From Marinococcus halophilus (GTDB taxonomy: Bacteria; Bacillota; Bacilli; Bacillales; Marinococcaceae), in NCBI RefSeq assembly GCF_002265875.1, contig NZ_NPFA01000011.1, forward strand, positions 1 through 64,000: DNA of 64,000 nucleotides, written 5' to 3'. Below are positions 17,376-26,144 of the stretch, piece by piece. A program made the position numbers and the translations under genes. The notes beneath the pieces are model-generated. The model worked only from the letters and a program-made list of their open reading frames with translations, was not told the DNA's origin and did not search any database. Every line of letters begins with the position of its first letter. The first letter of the stretch is position 1.

Positions 17376-18596
17376 ATGGAAGATTATATTATTATCGGCG
17401 GTGGGATCGTAGGCTTGTCCGTTGCCTACGAGCTAACAAAGCAGCATCCTCATGCAAACGTCACTGTACTTGAAAAAGAAGAAAAAGTAGCTTTTCATCA
17501 AACGGGTCATAATAGCGGTGTTATTCATTCTGGTATTTATTACACACCTGGAAGTCTAAAAGCTCGTCTAGCGAAACAGGGAAATAAATCCATGCGTCAA
17601 TTTGCAGAAAAGCATCAAATACCGATAGACATCTGTGGAAAAGTCATCGTCGCCACAGAAGAAAAGGAATTGCCCCACCTTGAAAATCTTTATCAACGGG
17701 GGCTTCAAAATGAATTGGACATTGAAAAATTAAGCAAATCAGAACTTTTAGAAAAAGAACCTCATGTTCGAGGAATAGCAGGCATTTACGTACCTTCAAC
17801 TGGCATTATTGATTACTCAAAAGTTTCCAATAAGCTTGCTGAACTCATCGAACAACAAAATGGCCAAATTAAATATGGTACTGCCGTAACAGCTATTTCG
17901 GAAAACACTGATAGCGTAGAAATTAACACCAACAAAGAAGTTTATAACGGCCGTTACTTAATTAATTGTGCTGGTTTGCAAAGTGATCGGATAGCTGAAC
18001 TCGCTGGTTACCACTTGGACCTAAAAATCGTACCTTTTCGGGGGGAATATTATAAATTTGTCGAAGAGAAAAGAGATCTCGTACGTAATTTGATTTACCC
18101 TGTCCCCAATCCCGAATTCCCCTTTTTAGGTGCTCACTTCACTCGTATGATGGATGGTAATGTTGATGCTGGGCCTAACGCCGTTCTTGGTTTCAAGCGA
18201 GAAGGATATAAAAAGCGGGATATCAACATTAAGGACTTATCTGAAGTCCTTCTTTACAAAGGATTCTGGAAGCTTGCTAAACCTTACTTAAAAGAAGGCA
18301 TAGGAGAAATGATCCGTTCCGTAAATAAAAAGAAATTTGTGCAAAATCTTCAGAAATTAATTCCAGAAGTCCAGGAAGAAGACCTTATAATAGGACCGCG
18401 CGGAGTACGGGCCCAGGCTTTAACGAAAGATGGGAAAATGGTTGATGATTTTTACATTGTTTCTGGTAAGAAAAGTTTACATGTGTGCAATGCACCATCA
18501 CCAGCGGCAACTGCTTCTCTAGAAATCGGTAAGAATATTGTAGAACGTATACATGTTGAAGAAGAACGCAAAGAAAAAGCAAGCGTAAATGTTTAA
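17376..18596 (+). CDS. lhgO: L-2-hydroxyglutarate oxidase/dehydrogenase LhgO
   Basis: The 406-residue flavoprotein begins with the FAD-binding motif IIGGGIVGLSVAYEL, followed by HQTGHNSGVIHSGIYY, the LhgO signature, and a C-terminal GPRGVRAQAL segment. It oxidises L-2-hydroxyglutarate to 2-oxoglutarate and gives electrons to the membrane quinone pool. GlaH makes its substrate, so the pair forms the glutarate-to-2-oxoglutarate route. The ATG at 17376 follows GAGGGAG. The 150-base gap after the GntR gene is AT-rich and may hold a separate promoter. Confidence 0.93.
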   Translation: MEDYIIIGGGIVGLSVAYELTKQHPHANVTVLEKEEKVAFHQTGHNSGVIHSGIYYTPGSLKARLAKQGNKSMRQFAEKHQIPIDICGKVIVATEEKELPHLENLYQRGLQNELDIEKLSKSELLEKEPHVRGIAGIYVPSTGIIDYSKVSNKLAELIEQQNGQIKYGTAVTAISENTDSVEINTNKEVYNGRYLINCAGLQSDRIAELAGYHLDLKIVPFRGEYYKFVEEKRDLVRNLIYPVPNPEFPFLGAHFTRMMDGNVDAGPNAVLGFKREGYKKRDINIKDLSEVLLYKGFWKLAKPYLKEGIGEMIRSVNKKKFVQNLQKLIPEVQEEDLIIGPRGVRAQALTKDGKMVDDFYIVSGKKSLHVCNAPSPAATASLEIGKNIVERIHVEEERKEKASVNV

Positions 18597-18702
18597 GTTC
18601 CACTGAAATCAGTTACTATATATTCGATGGAATCCTTGATCTAAGCATATAATAGGCTTTCTTGCTAGGTGCATGAATTGGTTTAAGGAGGGACAAGCAG
18701 AT

Positions 18703-19494
18703 ATGGATTTGGGATTAAAAGGAAAAGGCGTATTAGTTTTAGCTTCAAGTACTGGTTTGGGAAAAGCTGGAGCGATGGAATTTGCCAAAGAAGGGGCCAA
18801 AGTGATGCTTTTTAGCTCTTCGTCGGATAAACTTATAGATACAGTAGAAGAGATTAAGCGTACAACAAATAATAATAGCGTTTTCTATTCCGTAGGAGAC
18901 ATGACAAAGCGAGAAGATATTGAAAGCGTAGTAGAAAAAAGCGTTTCTGAACTGGGTCGAATTGATGTTTTAGTAAACAATACCGGAGGGCCACCTGCTG
19001 GCCCCTTTACTGCCTTTTCTGACGCAGATTGGCAGCAAGCTTATGAATTAGTTTTATTAAGTTTTATTCGATCCATTCGAGCTGTGATTCCCCATATGAA
19101 AGCCCAGGGAGGTGGACGTATAATTAACTCTACGTCGTCATCCGTGAAAAGCGTTATCGATAATTTAATATTATCTAATACATTACGCGCAGGCGTACTC
19201 GGTTTAACAAAAACACTTTCTCAAGAATTAGGTCCGGATAATATTCTTATTAATGTCCTTGGACCAGGCCGAATTGAAACCAACAGAACAAAACAGCTTG
19301 ATGAAAACAAAGGAAAAAAGTTGGGAATGTTATCAGAAGAGATAAAAAATCAAAGCATAATGAGCATCCCCTTAGGGCGTTACGGAACCTCAGAGGAATA
19401 CGCAAAATTAATGGTATACCTCTGTTCTGAAGCGAATACATACATTACAGGCCAAACTATTCTTGCTGATGGAGGATTTGTTAAAGCATTATAA
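18703..19494 (+). CDS. Atypical short-chain dehydrogenase/reductase lacking the YxxxK motif
   Basis: The 263-residue protein has the SDR fold: cofactor motif ASSTGLGKA near residue 14, NNTGGPPAG near 93, and a C-terminal ITGQTILADGG. Where classical SDRs carry Ser-Tyr-x-x-x-Lys, this one reads a S-S-S-V-K-S then LILSNTLRAGVLGLTKTL, without the Tyr and Lys in position. This pattern belongs to a recognised SDR branch with unclear chemistry. I start at ATG 18703, 10 bases after AAGGAGGG. It lies 106 bases downstream of lhgO on the same strand; its role in glutarate use is not evident. Confidence 0.82.
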   Translation: MDLGLKGKGVLVLASSTGLGKAGAMEFAKEGAKVMLFSSSSDKLIDTVEEIKRTTNNNSVFYSVGDMTKREDIESVVEKSVSELGRIDVLVNNTGGPPAGPFTAFSDADWQQAYELVLLSFIRSIRAVIPHMKAQGGGRIINSTSSSVKSVIDNLILSNTLRAGVLGLTKTLSQELGPDNILINVLGPGRIETNRTKQLDENKGKKLGMLSEEIKNQSIMSIPLGRYGTSEEYAKLMVYLCSEANTYITGQTILADGGFVKAL

Positions 19495-19581
19495 ATAGAA
19501 TGCTTGCATCATTTCCTTAGTTAGTAGACTATTTATTGCCATCACGTTTTGTCTTTTCGATGATTCTAGCGCCTCTCTTAA

Positions 19582-19767
19582 TTAAGAAATAAAAATAGCT
19601 TTAATCGTAAATTTTGGTTTTCCAATTGCATCTGCCAACTCCTGTTGGGAAAAAGCCTGACGTTGGCGTTCAGTTTTGATGGTTGCCGCAAGGACTGATT
19701 TCAGCTTAAATCGATCAATATATGCTTTTCCCATAACTTCTTGGTAACGATCGAATGCTTTGCTCAT
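19582..19767 (-). pseudogene. Truncated HigA-type antitoxin
   Basis: A 61-codon frame starts at ATG 19767 with an AGGAAG site. It reads a basic N-terminal helix and then FSQQELADAIGKPKFTI, the first half of an XRE domain. It stops where the recognition helix should continue, so the domain is incomplete. It lies directly downstream of a toxin-like remnant (19797-19980), the usual higB-higA order. Confidence 0.6.
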
Positions 19768-19796
19768 CTCAATGTCTTCCTTTGTCTTTATCGTTG

Positions 19797-19980
19797 TTAT
19801 CTGGAATCATTCGCACCATAAGCGTCGTAACACTGTTCAGCTGGGCCAATGTCCGGTCGTCGGATCGTCCCCGTTATACGTCTTATTGAATTGTGCAACA
19901 GCAGCACCTTCTGCCCTTCATGAATCACAAGCAGCAAATGGTGCTTGCCAGTTTTAAGGCCATCGATTTCCCAGCGTTAT
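19797..19980 (-). pseudogene. HigB/RelE-type toxin remnant
   Basis: A minus-strand frame ending at TAA 19797-19799 reads LKTGKHHLLLVIHEGQKVLL and then LLHNSIRR. This resembles the core strands of phage-derived Gp49/HigB toxins, where a Leu-Leu-H-G-F-x-K-K follows the strand. The N-terminal part and the K-K-x-x-x-P motif are lost. With the truncated antitoxin downstream it is a dead toxin-antitoxin pair. Confidence 0.55.
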
Positions 19981-20522
19981 AGTGTCTCTCCCTGTGTGAT
20001 TCTCTTCAGAGGGCAAGGGTCATGTTCGAGGGTCGATCAATACCAGATATACTGATCTGCCGTTTTGTCCCAAAATCTCTAGAGATCTAGTTTTTTCCAT
20101 TCCTGTGTTGCCGCATCGAACAGCCAATTTTCGGACGCTGGAATATTTCCAAACGCTTCTACATCATATACCATCGTTAGTCCATCCATTCTCATAAGAA
20201 TATCCCTACCCTTCTGATAGTATAGATGCTATCAGAAGGGTAGGGATCATAGTCGATGCCAGCAAAAGCGGGACCTGCTTCCAATAATCTACTTTGTGTT
20301 AACACATTGTGAAAAATGGGCTAAGTCAATGACTTGATTCGTCGTCATCTGTTTCAGCTTCTACTTTATGCAGCCACCGGGACCGGCGGCAGCACACTGT
20401 GTTTGTCTATCTACCTATCTATTATTTTTACTGACAAAACGATTAACCGCATTGAAGATCAGGGTGATCCTTCATCAGAACGGTTTTCCTGTAAGAATAA
20501 CTCCCCAAAGTTTATCTACCTT
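19981..20522. other. Stretch without a supported gene
   Basis: Contains the long perfect hairpin at 20202-20247 and otherwise only short frames. A 38-codon minus-strand frame reading down from about 20200 (RMDGLTMVYDVEAFGNIPAS) looks protein-like, but it has no ribosome-binding site and ends abruptly; I leave it uncalled. Confidence 0.35.
20202..20247. repeat. Perfect 19-bp inverted repeat (hairpin)
   Basis: ATCCCTACCCTTCTGATAG at 20202-20220 is exactly reverse-complementary to 20229-20247, with an 8-base loop. There is no T-run on either side, so it is not a standard terminator. No second copy was noticed in the window. Confidence 0.8.
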
Positions 20523-21440
20523 TTAGTCATCAAGGGCCCAATGCCGATCGGCCATGAACGAGACCGTCAGCCATTTTTTGGGTGTTGCGCCGGTCAATAT
20601 TGCGGCCAGTTTTTCTCGCATTTCATCTTGTTTTTTTAGGGAATTGAGGGGGCTACTTTCCAGCGCCACAATATCAATTTCCACCCAAAGAGTACGCCCG
20701 ACCTTGGTTATCCGCAGAAAGCTTTCTTCGACATTATAGTCGGCAGCCAGCTCCTCTAACGTTTCTTCCATGCGACGGCGTATTCCTTCATGCGAGCTCA
20801 TCGCCAAAACCTCCCGAAGGGCTAGGCGCATTTCTTTCAGCGGAAACCGCAAAAAGTATACGGATACGAGCAGTACCATGACTGGATCGACATAAGGAAT
20901 AAACGACGGGAACCACTGAAAAATTTCAAGCATAAAGGCGACGAGAAATCCCACAAACACTCCCATACTGACGAGCGTATCCATGAGCCACTGATTGGAT
21001 TCCGCCTTTAATAAGGCCGACTGCGAACGGGAAGCCTGCACGTGTAAATAACGAGCGACAGCTCCACACGCGAGCAATCCGATAAACGAGTAAACAAACG
21101 CCGGTCCTACTTGCATGTCCCGTCCTCCTTGGAACAGGGACACCAGGGCGGCCGCTGCCGAACCCGCGATCAACAGCAGAATAACCATGTACTTGAATAA
21201 CACCACGAGAGGTTCCACGATGTCCAACCCAAAGGGGTATCGTTTCCAGTCGGTCGTTGCCATCCATGTAGCCGCCGCTAGCGAGACACAGGAGAGCGCC
21301 ACCCCGACCAGCGAATATAACCCGTCGAATACAATCATTTGCGATTGGACCCATAAGCCTAAGATCATACCGGTGCCTGAAAACAGAACAGTGGCCATGA
21401 TCGAGATCCAAAGTATTTTCTTTTCTTGTTTCATATTCAT
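20523..21440 (-). CDS. Cation diffusion facilitator family transporter with atypical metal site
   Basis: The 305-residue protein has six predicted membrane segments in the first ~210 residues and a cytoplasmic C-terminal domain of about 90 residues, the CDF layout. In the second helix the usual D-x-x-x-D pair appears as FDGLYSLVGVALS, keeping the first Asp but not the second. In the fifth helix ESNQWLMDTLVSMG keeps one Asp. So the ion site differs from CzcD or ZitB and the substrate is uncertain. AAGGGGGTG precedes the ATG. It starts 12 bases after the TetR gene and is surely co-transcribed with it. Confidence 0.85.
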   Translation of the reverse strand: MNMKQEKKILWISIMATVLFSGTGMILGLWVQSQMIVFDGLYSLVGVALSCVSLAAATWMATTDWKRYPFGLDIVEPLVVLFKYMVILLLIAGSAAAALVSLFQGGRDMQVGPAFVYSFIGLLACGAVARYLHVQASRSQSALLKAESNQWLMDTLVSMGVFVGFLVAFMLEIFQWFPSFIPYVDPVMVLLVSVYFLRFPLKEMRLALREVLAMSSHEGIRRRMEETLEELAADYNVEESFLRITKVGRTLWVEIDIVALESSPLNSLKKQDEMREKLAAILTGATPKKWLTVSFMADRHWALDD

Positions 21441-21452
21441 TCGATCACCCCC

Positions 21453-22022
21453 TTATCTTGCGAGAGCTCGTACAAGCATGAGCTTCAGTTCGGCCTTGGC
21501 CTGCCGTTGATCGTTCGTCCCCGATCGGGACAAATAATGGCTTTCTGCGGCGTGCTCGACCAGGCCGATCGTGTTGTTAACCATTAGCTTCAACTCCAGT
21601 TCATTCGTCAGTTGATGGTGCTGTTGTAATTGCACGAATTGCGCTTGCAGCCAATCATAGTAGGGGCGATAAATCGCTTCCCAACGCTCAAAGGAGTAAT
21701 AGAGCGACATCCCGCTATAGCACATGCTAATCGAATCCTGAAATTCTTCCGTGATCTGAAACGTTATGGCGATCACGATATCAATGATTTCGGTGAGGGT
21801 GCCTGCATCTCCATGCGCTTTCATGCGAGCCAACTGTTCGTTTAGGATATGAGAAGCAATGGCCGGCACGAGCTCTTTTTTCGATTCGAAATAATTATAA
21901 AACGTCCCCTGAGCTACACCGGCTTCCTTCACTAGGTGGGAGACTGACGTTTGATCGAATCCTTCCCGATGAATGACGGTGATGGCCGCTTTCAATAATT
22001 GATCGTAGGTGGTCTGTTTCAT
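21453..22022 (-). CDS. TetR-family regulator
   Basis: The 189-residue protein has an N-terminal TetR HTH (TSVSHLVKEAGVAQGTFYNYF, about 25-45, with the typical G-T-x-Y-x-Y-F) and a helical effector-binding domain. The ATG at 22020-22022 follows AGGAGG. A 21-bp perfect palindrome 37 bases upstream is its probable operator. It therefore likely represses itself and the CDF transporter downstream; the inducer is unknown. Confidence 0.9.
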   Translation of the reverse strand: MKQTTYDQLLKAAITVIHREGFDQTSVSHLVKEAGVAQGTFYNYFESKKELVPAIASHILNEQLARMKAHGDAGTLTEIIDIVIAITFQITEEFQDSISMCYSGMSLYYSFERWEAIYRPYYDWLQAQFVQLQQHHQLTNELELKLMVNNTIGLVEHAAESHYLSRSGTNDQRQAKAELKLMLVRALAR

Positions 22023-22058
22023 GGTTGCCTCCTGTAAATTTGTGCTTCTATCACTAAT

Positions 22059-22079
22059 AGTGACTGACAGTCAGTCACT
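22059..22079. promoter_or_regulatory. TetR operator palindrome
   Basis: AGTGACTGAC-A-GTCAGTCACT is a perfect 21-bp palindrome just upstream of the tetR gene, flanked by further partial symmetry (ATCACTA / AGTGAT). Its form resembles known TetR-family sites containing TGACTGAC half-sites. Confidence 0.75.
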
Positions 22080-22224
22080 AGTGATAATACTAAAACTATT
22101 CGATAAAATCAACCTGCTAGAAACAAAGCGAACCTAGTTGAAGCAGGATGGTTATATTTCTCTGATAGCGAAGCAAATTCTAGATAATTCCTTCTCTACT
22201 TGGTTTTCGTCGTCGAAGAACTTT

Positions 22225-22264
22225 AAACGGCTTGCCTCATTTGGATATCAAGGGCAAGCCGTTT
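22225..22264 (-). terminator. Hairpin downstream of the lipoprotein gene
   Basis: Perfect 12-bp stem AAACGGCTTGCC / GGCAAGCCGTTT with a 16-base loop, about 100 bases past the lipoprotein stop. The T-run is short, so termination strength is uncertain. Confidence 0.55.
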
Positions 22265-22364
22265 GAGAATTTGATGTATTTTCGCTATCTACTTGACGAT
22301 GAAAGTTCAATTCATGATTATATTTCTATTTATACTTAATCAATCGTTCAGCTTTTGATCGACT

Positions 22365-22673
22365 TTAACGAATAACGTCATTATAAATTTGACCTTCACC
22401 TTCTTCCCCAATGCTAACAATCTTTAAACGCTCTTCGTCCAAAATGTATATTGATTTGTATTCAGGATTGCCATTGTTTGCATAAACAATCACTCGACTA
22501 TTTCCTTCCTCATTTTCTACGTTTACAGATTCGAAATCTGAGCCTATTTCTTTTTCAACTACGTCTAGCTCAGCCCAGTCATTTTCAGCAAAAAAGCTTG
22601 TATCCTTCTCCTCGTTCTCCCCACAAGCAGCTAGTAATCCCGCAGTTAGAACCATCGCGATTGTCATCTTCAT
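22365..22673 (-). CDS. Small lipoprotein
   Basis: The 102-residue protein has a lipoprotein signal (MVLTAGLLAACGENEE, lipobox LLAAC with Cys near residue 17) and an acidic mature part of about 85 residues with predicted beta strands. It would be anchored outside the membrane. I do not recognise the family. The start is odd: the ribosome-binding site GGAGG is well placed for an ATG at 22682-22684 that is out of frame by one base because of a run of six A, whereas the in-frame ATG at 22671-22673 is 11 bases further on. A seventh A would restore a normal M-K-K-T-M-K start. Confidence 0.65.
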   Translation of the reverse strand: MKMTIAMVLTAGLLAACGENEEKDTSFFAENDWAELDVVEKEIGSDFESVNVENEEGNSRVIVYANNGNPEYKSIYILDEERLKIVSIGEEGEGQIYNDVIR

Positions 22674-22981
22674 CGTTTTTTCATTTAGGGCTCCTCCCTC
22701 CCATTCGTTGTTCTTACAGTCGGGCTAACAATGGCAATATGACTATCATAACGACACACACCGGAATCGACAAGACATACAGGCGCGTCCTGGCAGCAAG
22801 CCCACCGTTTAATCAACGGTGACACTGTCCTTTCACCATTAATTAGGTATGAAAAAACAGCCCTCCGGCTTGCTACCATAGAATACGTCGAACGATAAGG
22901 AGATTGCTTGGAGGAGAATGATTTCCCCCAAACCATATAGCATGCGTCTTGGCAAACGAGGGCTCGCCTCCTCAACGCTTC

Positions 22982-23593
22982 TTATCCAGTGATCCACGAC
23001 CACACGACCGCAACGGTGCCTTGCAGGATCAGTACGTAGAATCCCAGACCGATGTAAATGACCGCCACGACCCAGCGGCCCACGTATTCGATTGCGGTCG
23101 ATACACCGGGTAGACGACTCAATTGCTGGGCACTAAATACTAAAATCAATATCCATACAGCGAAGGTGACCAGTGTGGTCATCAGGGCCGATGCCGAGAT
23201 GGAAACAAAATAAGGCACAAACAAACCAATATTATCGGCCCCGCAGCTAGCAATGACAACGAGGGCAACCGTCGTGGAGAGGTTTGTTCGCTGGTGCTGA
23301 TGCAGTTGCTGGTCCCCATCATCCTCATCGCCCATGAGGGCGATTTTGATCCCCAGGTACAACGGAATCAGGCCCAGCAAGCCTAACATCCAGTCCTCCG
23401 GGACCACGCGTAATACAAAAGCGAAAAACAGACTAACACCGATAAGCACCAACGAGCCCCTGTAGTGCCCGAGATAAATCTGGCCATACTGCTTCTTTGT
23501 GGTCGCCTAACCGAAAAAGAGCAGGAGTAACACCACTAGATCAATTGCCGTGGCTGCATAAAGCACCGAAGCTGTTCCGATAGTCGTTAGCAT
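22982..23593 (-). pseudogene. cadD: Cadmium resistance transporter CadD, broken by an in-frame amber codon
   Basis: From ATG 23591-23593 (site AAGGAAGAGG) the frame reads MLTTIGTASVLYAATAIDLV, the CadD N-terminus. It hits TAG at 23507-23509 after 28 codons and then continues in the same frame to 22982 with the rest of CadD (CGADNIGLFVPYF motif, five membrane segments). The whole frame is 204 codons, the normal CadD length, so a single base change (for example CAG to TAG) explains it. A shorter product could begin at TTG 23452 but would lack the first helix. CadD exports Cd(II). Confidence 0.8.
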
Positions 23594-24084
23594 GGTACCT
23601 CTTCCTTTCTTCTCCCACGGGTTATTGGGGGCCTGATAAAAAACGCGCCAAACATAGCTGCTCGGCGCGTAGTTTGGGCGGATTGGCCCCAGTTGATTTC
23701 TCGATTAAGACATCCGGAACAGCCGAAGACTGTAAAAACAAGGGCTTTCCTGTATTTAGGAGAGCCCTTGTTTTTATTAATTAACTTATATACTAAAAAC
23801 ATTGGTGTTAATGGTGCTTAAGTATAAATTCGTTTCCTTCGTGAACTCTTTCTTCACTAATTTTAACTTTATTAAGCCAAATATCTTCGATTTCTTCGGA
23901 GGCTTATTTTTCCTCTCAGGAACGAATTTCCACACGAACAAAAATGCCAAAGTACTAATGACCCTGTAAATAAAGAAAGAAGATGCTCCAAATGCTTCAT
24001 TATAGAGGTGAAAACGCGGAAAATACCGCTAGATTAGCACCCCAATGCAATGTTGTAGCAATCAATATCACTTCTCTTCTAATT
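23594..24084. other. Intergenic stretch between cadD and the YerD-like gene
   Basis: Holds one strong bidirectional terminator (23734-23775) and a weaker stem (ACGCGCC / GGCGCGT, about 23643-23669). Nothing else is supported. Confidence 0.4.
23734..23775. terminator. Bidirectional Rho-independent terminator
   Basis: Stem AAAAACAAGGGCT / AGCCCTTGTTTTT with matching inner bases, and A/T runs on both sides, so it can work in either direction. Confidence 0.75.
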
Positions 24085-25665
24085 TTAATACTTTTTTTCC
24101 ATATCTTCTACGGAATACGTACGGCCATCTACATCTTTATAGATAACATGAGCTCTATGGAATTCGGTGGGGGAATGGAGACCGGCCGCCACTGCCAAAT
24201 TATGCATGCCCTCCCGCATCGAAATAATAAAATTAGTGACACGGTACGATTTTTCTTCTACGTCCAGGGCTTCCTGTCGCTTCGGATCTGTAGTAGCCAC
24301 ACCGACCGGGCACTCATTTGTATGGCAAACCTGGGCCATGATACAACCCACGCTGATCATGAACCCTCTCGCCACATGAATCAAATCAGCGCCTAAAGCA
24401 AGCGCTGTGACCGCCTTATTTGGCGTTAAAAGTTTCCCTGAAGCAACGATAGTAATTTTATCTCTAAGCCCTGTTTCATTCAGTGCTTCTTCAAGCATCG
24501 GTAGCGCTGAGAATAACGGAAGAGACACACTGTCAGCCATTTCTTTGTATGAGGCTCCAGTACCTCCTTCGCTTCCGTCAAGCGTAATAAAGTCCGGAAG
24601 AATAGCCGAAGCTTTCAATTCCTCCGCCAGCCTGGCAGCATGCTGTTTTGAGCCGAGGGTAATTTTTATACCAACCGGCTTATTACTCAACCGCCGCAGT
24701 TCTTCTAAAAACGACATCAGTTTTTCCGTCGTTTCGATACCTTTGAAACGGTTCGGGCTGTCTATCGTTTTCCAGGGCTCTACGTTACGAATGGAAGCAA
24801 TTTTCTCCGTAACCTTCGCTCCATCAACGTGACCGCCTCGCTGCTTTGCCCCCTGGGCCAACTTAATCTCTATAGCTTTCACTTGCTCGTGTGCCGCCTG
24901 CTTCCTGAACAGCTCCGGGTTGAAGTTTCCGGCCTGGTCTCGTGCACCAAACAAGCCGGGGCCAATCTGCCATATAATATCTGCCCCGCCCGACAGATGA
25001 TACTCCGACAGCCCACCTTCGCCCGTATTCATCCAGGAACCGGAAGCCCGGGCATTTCCAATAGACAATGCTTTGATCGCCCGGTCTCCGAGCGAGCCGT
25101 AGCTCATTCCCGACTGGCCGATGAGTCCTTTAACATGGAAGGGTTGCTTCACCCCGCTATGCTTTCCGAGCGTGATGGTATCCTTCTCATCAAGAAGATA
25201 TGGATCGAATGATTCCTCCACATGATGCTCCTGCCGGGTAAACAGCCGTTCATTATCGATCTCATATACTTTGCTGAGCACGGCATCCGCCTTACGGTCT
25301 CGGCGTATCTCCTCTTCTAACGTTGGGTACATGTCGTTTACAATGTAATATCCGTTCGTATTAAAATTTTCTTTTGAACCATAGCCTAGCATACGTGTTT
25401 TGTACTTACCAGCCTTGACAGTGGAAACAAATTGCTCCCTTGAAAAGGGTTTCCCTTCAAGATCATTGTTAAATAAATACTGGCGAAATTCCGGTCCCGT
25501 TTTCTCGATTAAATAGCGCATTCTGCCCAGAACCGGAAAGTTTTTCAAAATAGCGTGCTGTTTCTGCTGGCGGTCCCTGACATACATCCAAAGCACGAGC
25601 CCTGCCGGCACGAATACAATAAACACTATTAAGAGTCCCAAAAGGACAATAATAGTCGTTTCCAT
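24085..25665 (-). CDS. FMN-binding glutamate synthase family protein (YerD-like)
   Basis: The 526-residue protein has one N-terminal membrane helix (METTIIVLLGLLIVFIVFV) and a large glutamate-synthase-like TIM barrel. Visible motifs are the FMN/substrate region GLIGQSGMSYGSLG near 185, LDGSEGGTGASY near 385, and a Cys cluster VGCIMAQVCHTNECPVGVAT near 445 like the 3Fe-4S ligands of GltB. It lacks the glutaminase domain, as in Bacillus YerD, so it is not a complete glutamate synthase. I chose ATG 25665 because AAAGGAGA precedes it and the hydrophobic helix then starts the protein; an upstream frame to 25746 has no good site. Confidence 0.88.
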   Translation of the reverse strand: METTIIVLLGLLIVFIVFVPAGLVLWMYVRDRQQKQHAILKNFPVLGRMRYLIEKTGPEFRQYLFNNDLEGKPFSREQFVSTVKAGKYKTRMLGYGSKENFNTNGYYIVNDMYPTLEEEIRRDRKADAVLSKVYEIDNERLFTRQEHHVEESFDPYLLDEKDTITLGKHSGVKQPFHVKGLIGQSGMSYGSLGDRAIKALSIGNARASGSWMNTGEGGLSEYHLSGGADIIWQIGPGLFGARDQAGNFNPELFRKQAAHEQVKAIEIKLAQGAKQRGGHVDGAKVTEKIASIRNVEPWKTIDSPNRFKGIETTEKLMSFLEELRRLSNKPVGIKITLGSKQHAARLAEELKASAILPDFITLDGSEGGTGASYKEMADSVSLPLFSALPMLEEALNETGLRDKITIVASGKLLTPNKAVTALALGADLIHVARGFMISVGCIMAQVCHTNECPVGVATTDPKRQEALDVEEKSYRVTNFIISMREGMHNLAVAAGLHSPTEFHRAHVIYKDVDGRTYSVEDMEKKY

Positions 25666-25746
25666 ATCCAACCCGTCTCCTTTCTCTACCGATGTCTCCA
25701 TCTCGAACCCGTTTTGCACCATTGGAGAACTAGCGGTCTTTTTCAT

Positions 25747-26144
25747 TTTCTATCATTCTTTTCAGCGTTTCTACAGTCTTCCACATCTTTTCGTACATTT
25801 ATACAGCATCTTCTTCATGTATACTTCCCCGGCGGCTGGAACATTAAGCATGCTTTACACGATTAAAACAAGAATAGGGACAGTTTTAAAAATAAATAGA
25901 TATCTGTTAAGCAAATATGGAAATAAGTAAAGCTTTTAAATGAGCTGATTCCATGTTCTATCGGTGCTTAACCCGTTTGAGTGTTTTTGATATCGTTGAG
26001 GTGGTAACACCGTCACAGTGGCTAATCGTTATCACTCAGTCCTTATCAGCGGTACAAAGCGAGTCCTCATTGCTTGGAAGAGCAATAACGACTTTAGTAT
26101 TCTTTCTAGTAAGAAGAAATTTTTGCACTAAGGAGAAGAAAAAT
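25747..26144. other. Intergenic stretch, nothing supported
   Basis: AT-rich upstream region of the YerD-like gene. A frame from 25953 runs into the small membrane-protein relic, but its first half has no ribosome-binding site or recognisable content. Confidence 0.35.

Noticed and set aside
20334-20639. 101-codon plus-strand frame overlapping the CDF gene end
   Set aside because: Mostly antisense to the CDF coding region; no ribosome-binding site.
22685-22975. 96-codon minus-strand frame between the lipoprotein gene and cadD
   Set aside because: No plausible start context and low-complexity composition; it overlaps the lipoprotein promoter region.
23642-23669. GC-rich stem upstream of cadD as a possible metal-responsive riboswitch
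   Set aside because: A single short stem without further conserved structure; not enough to support an RNA element.
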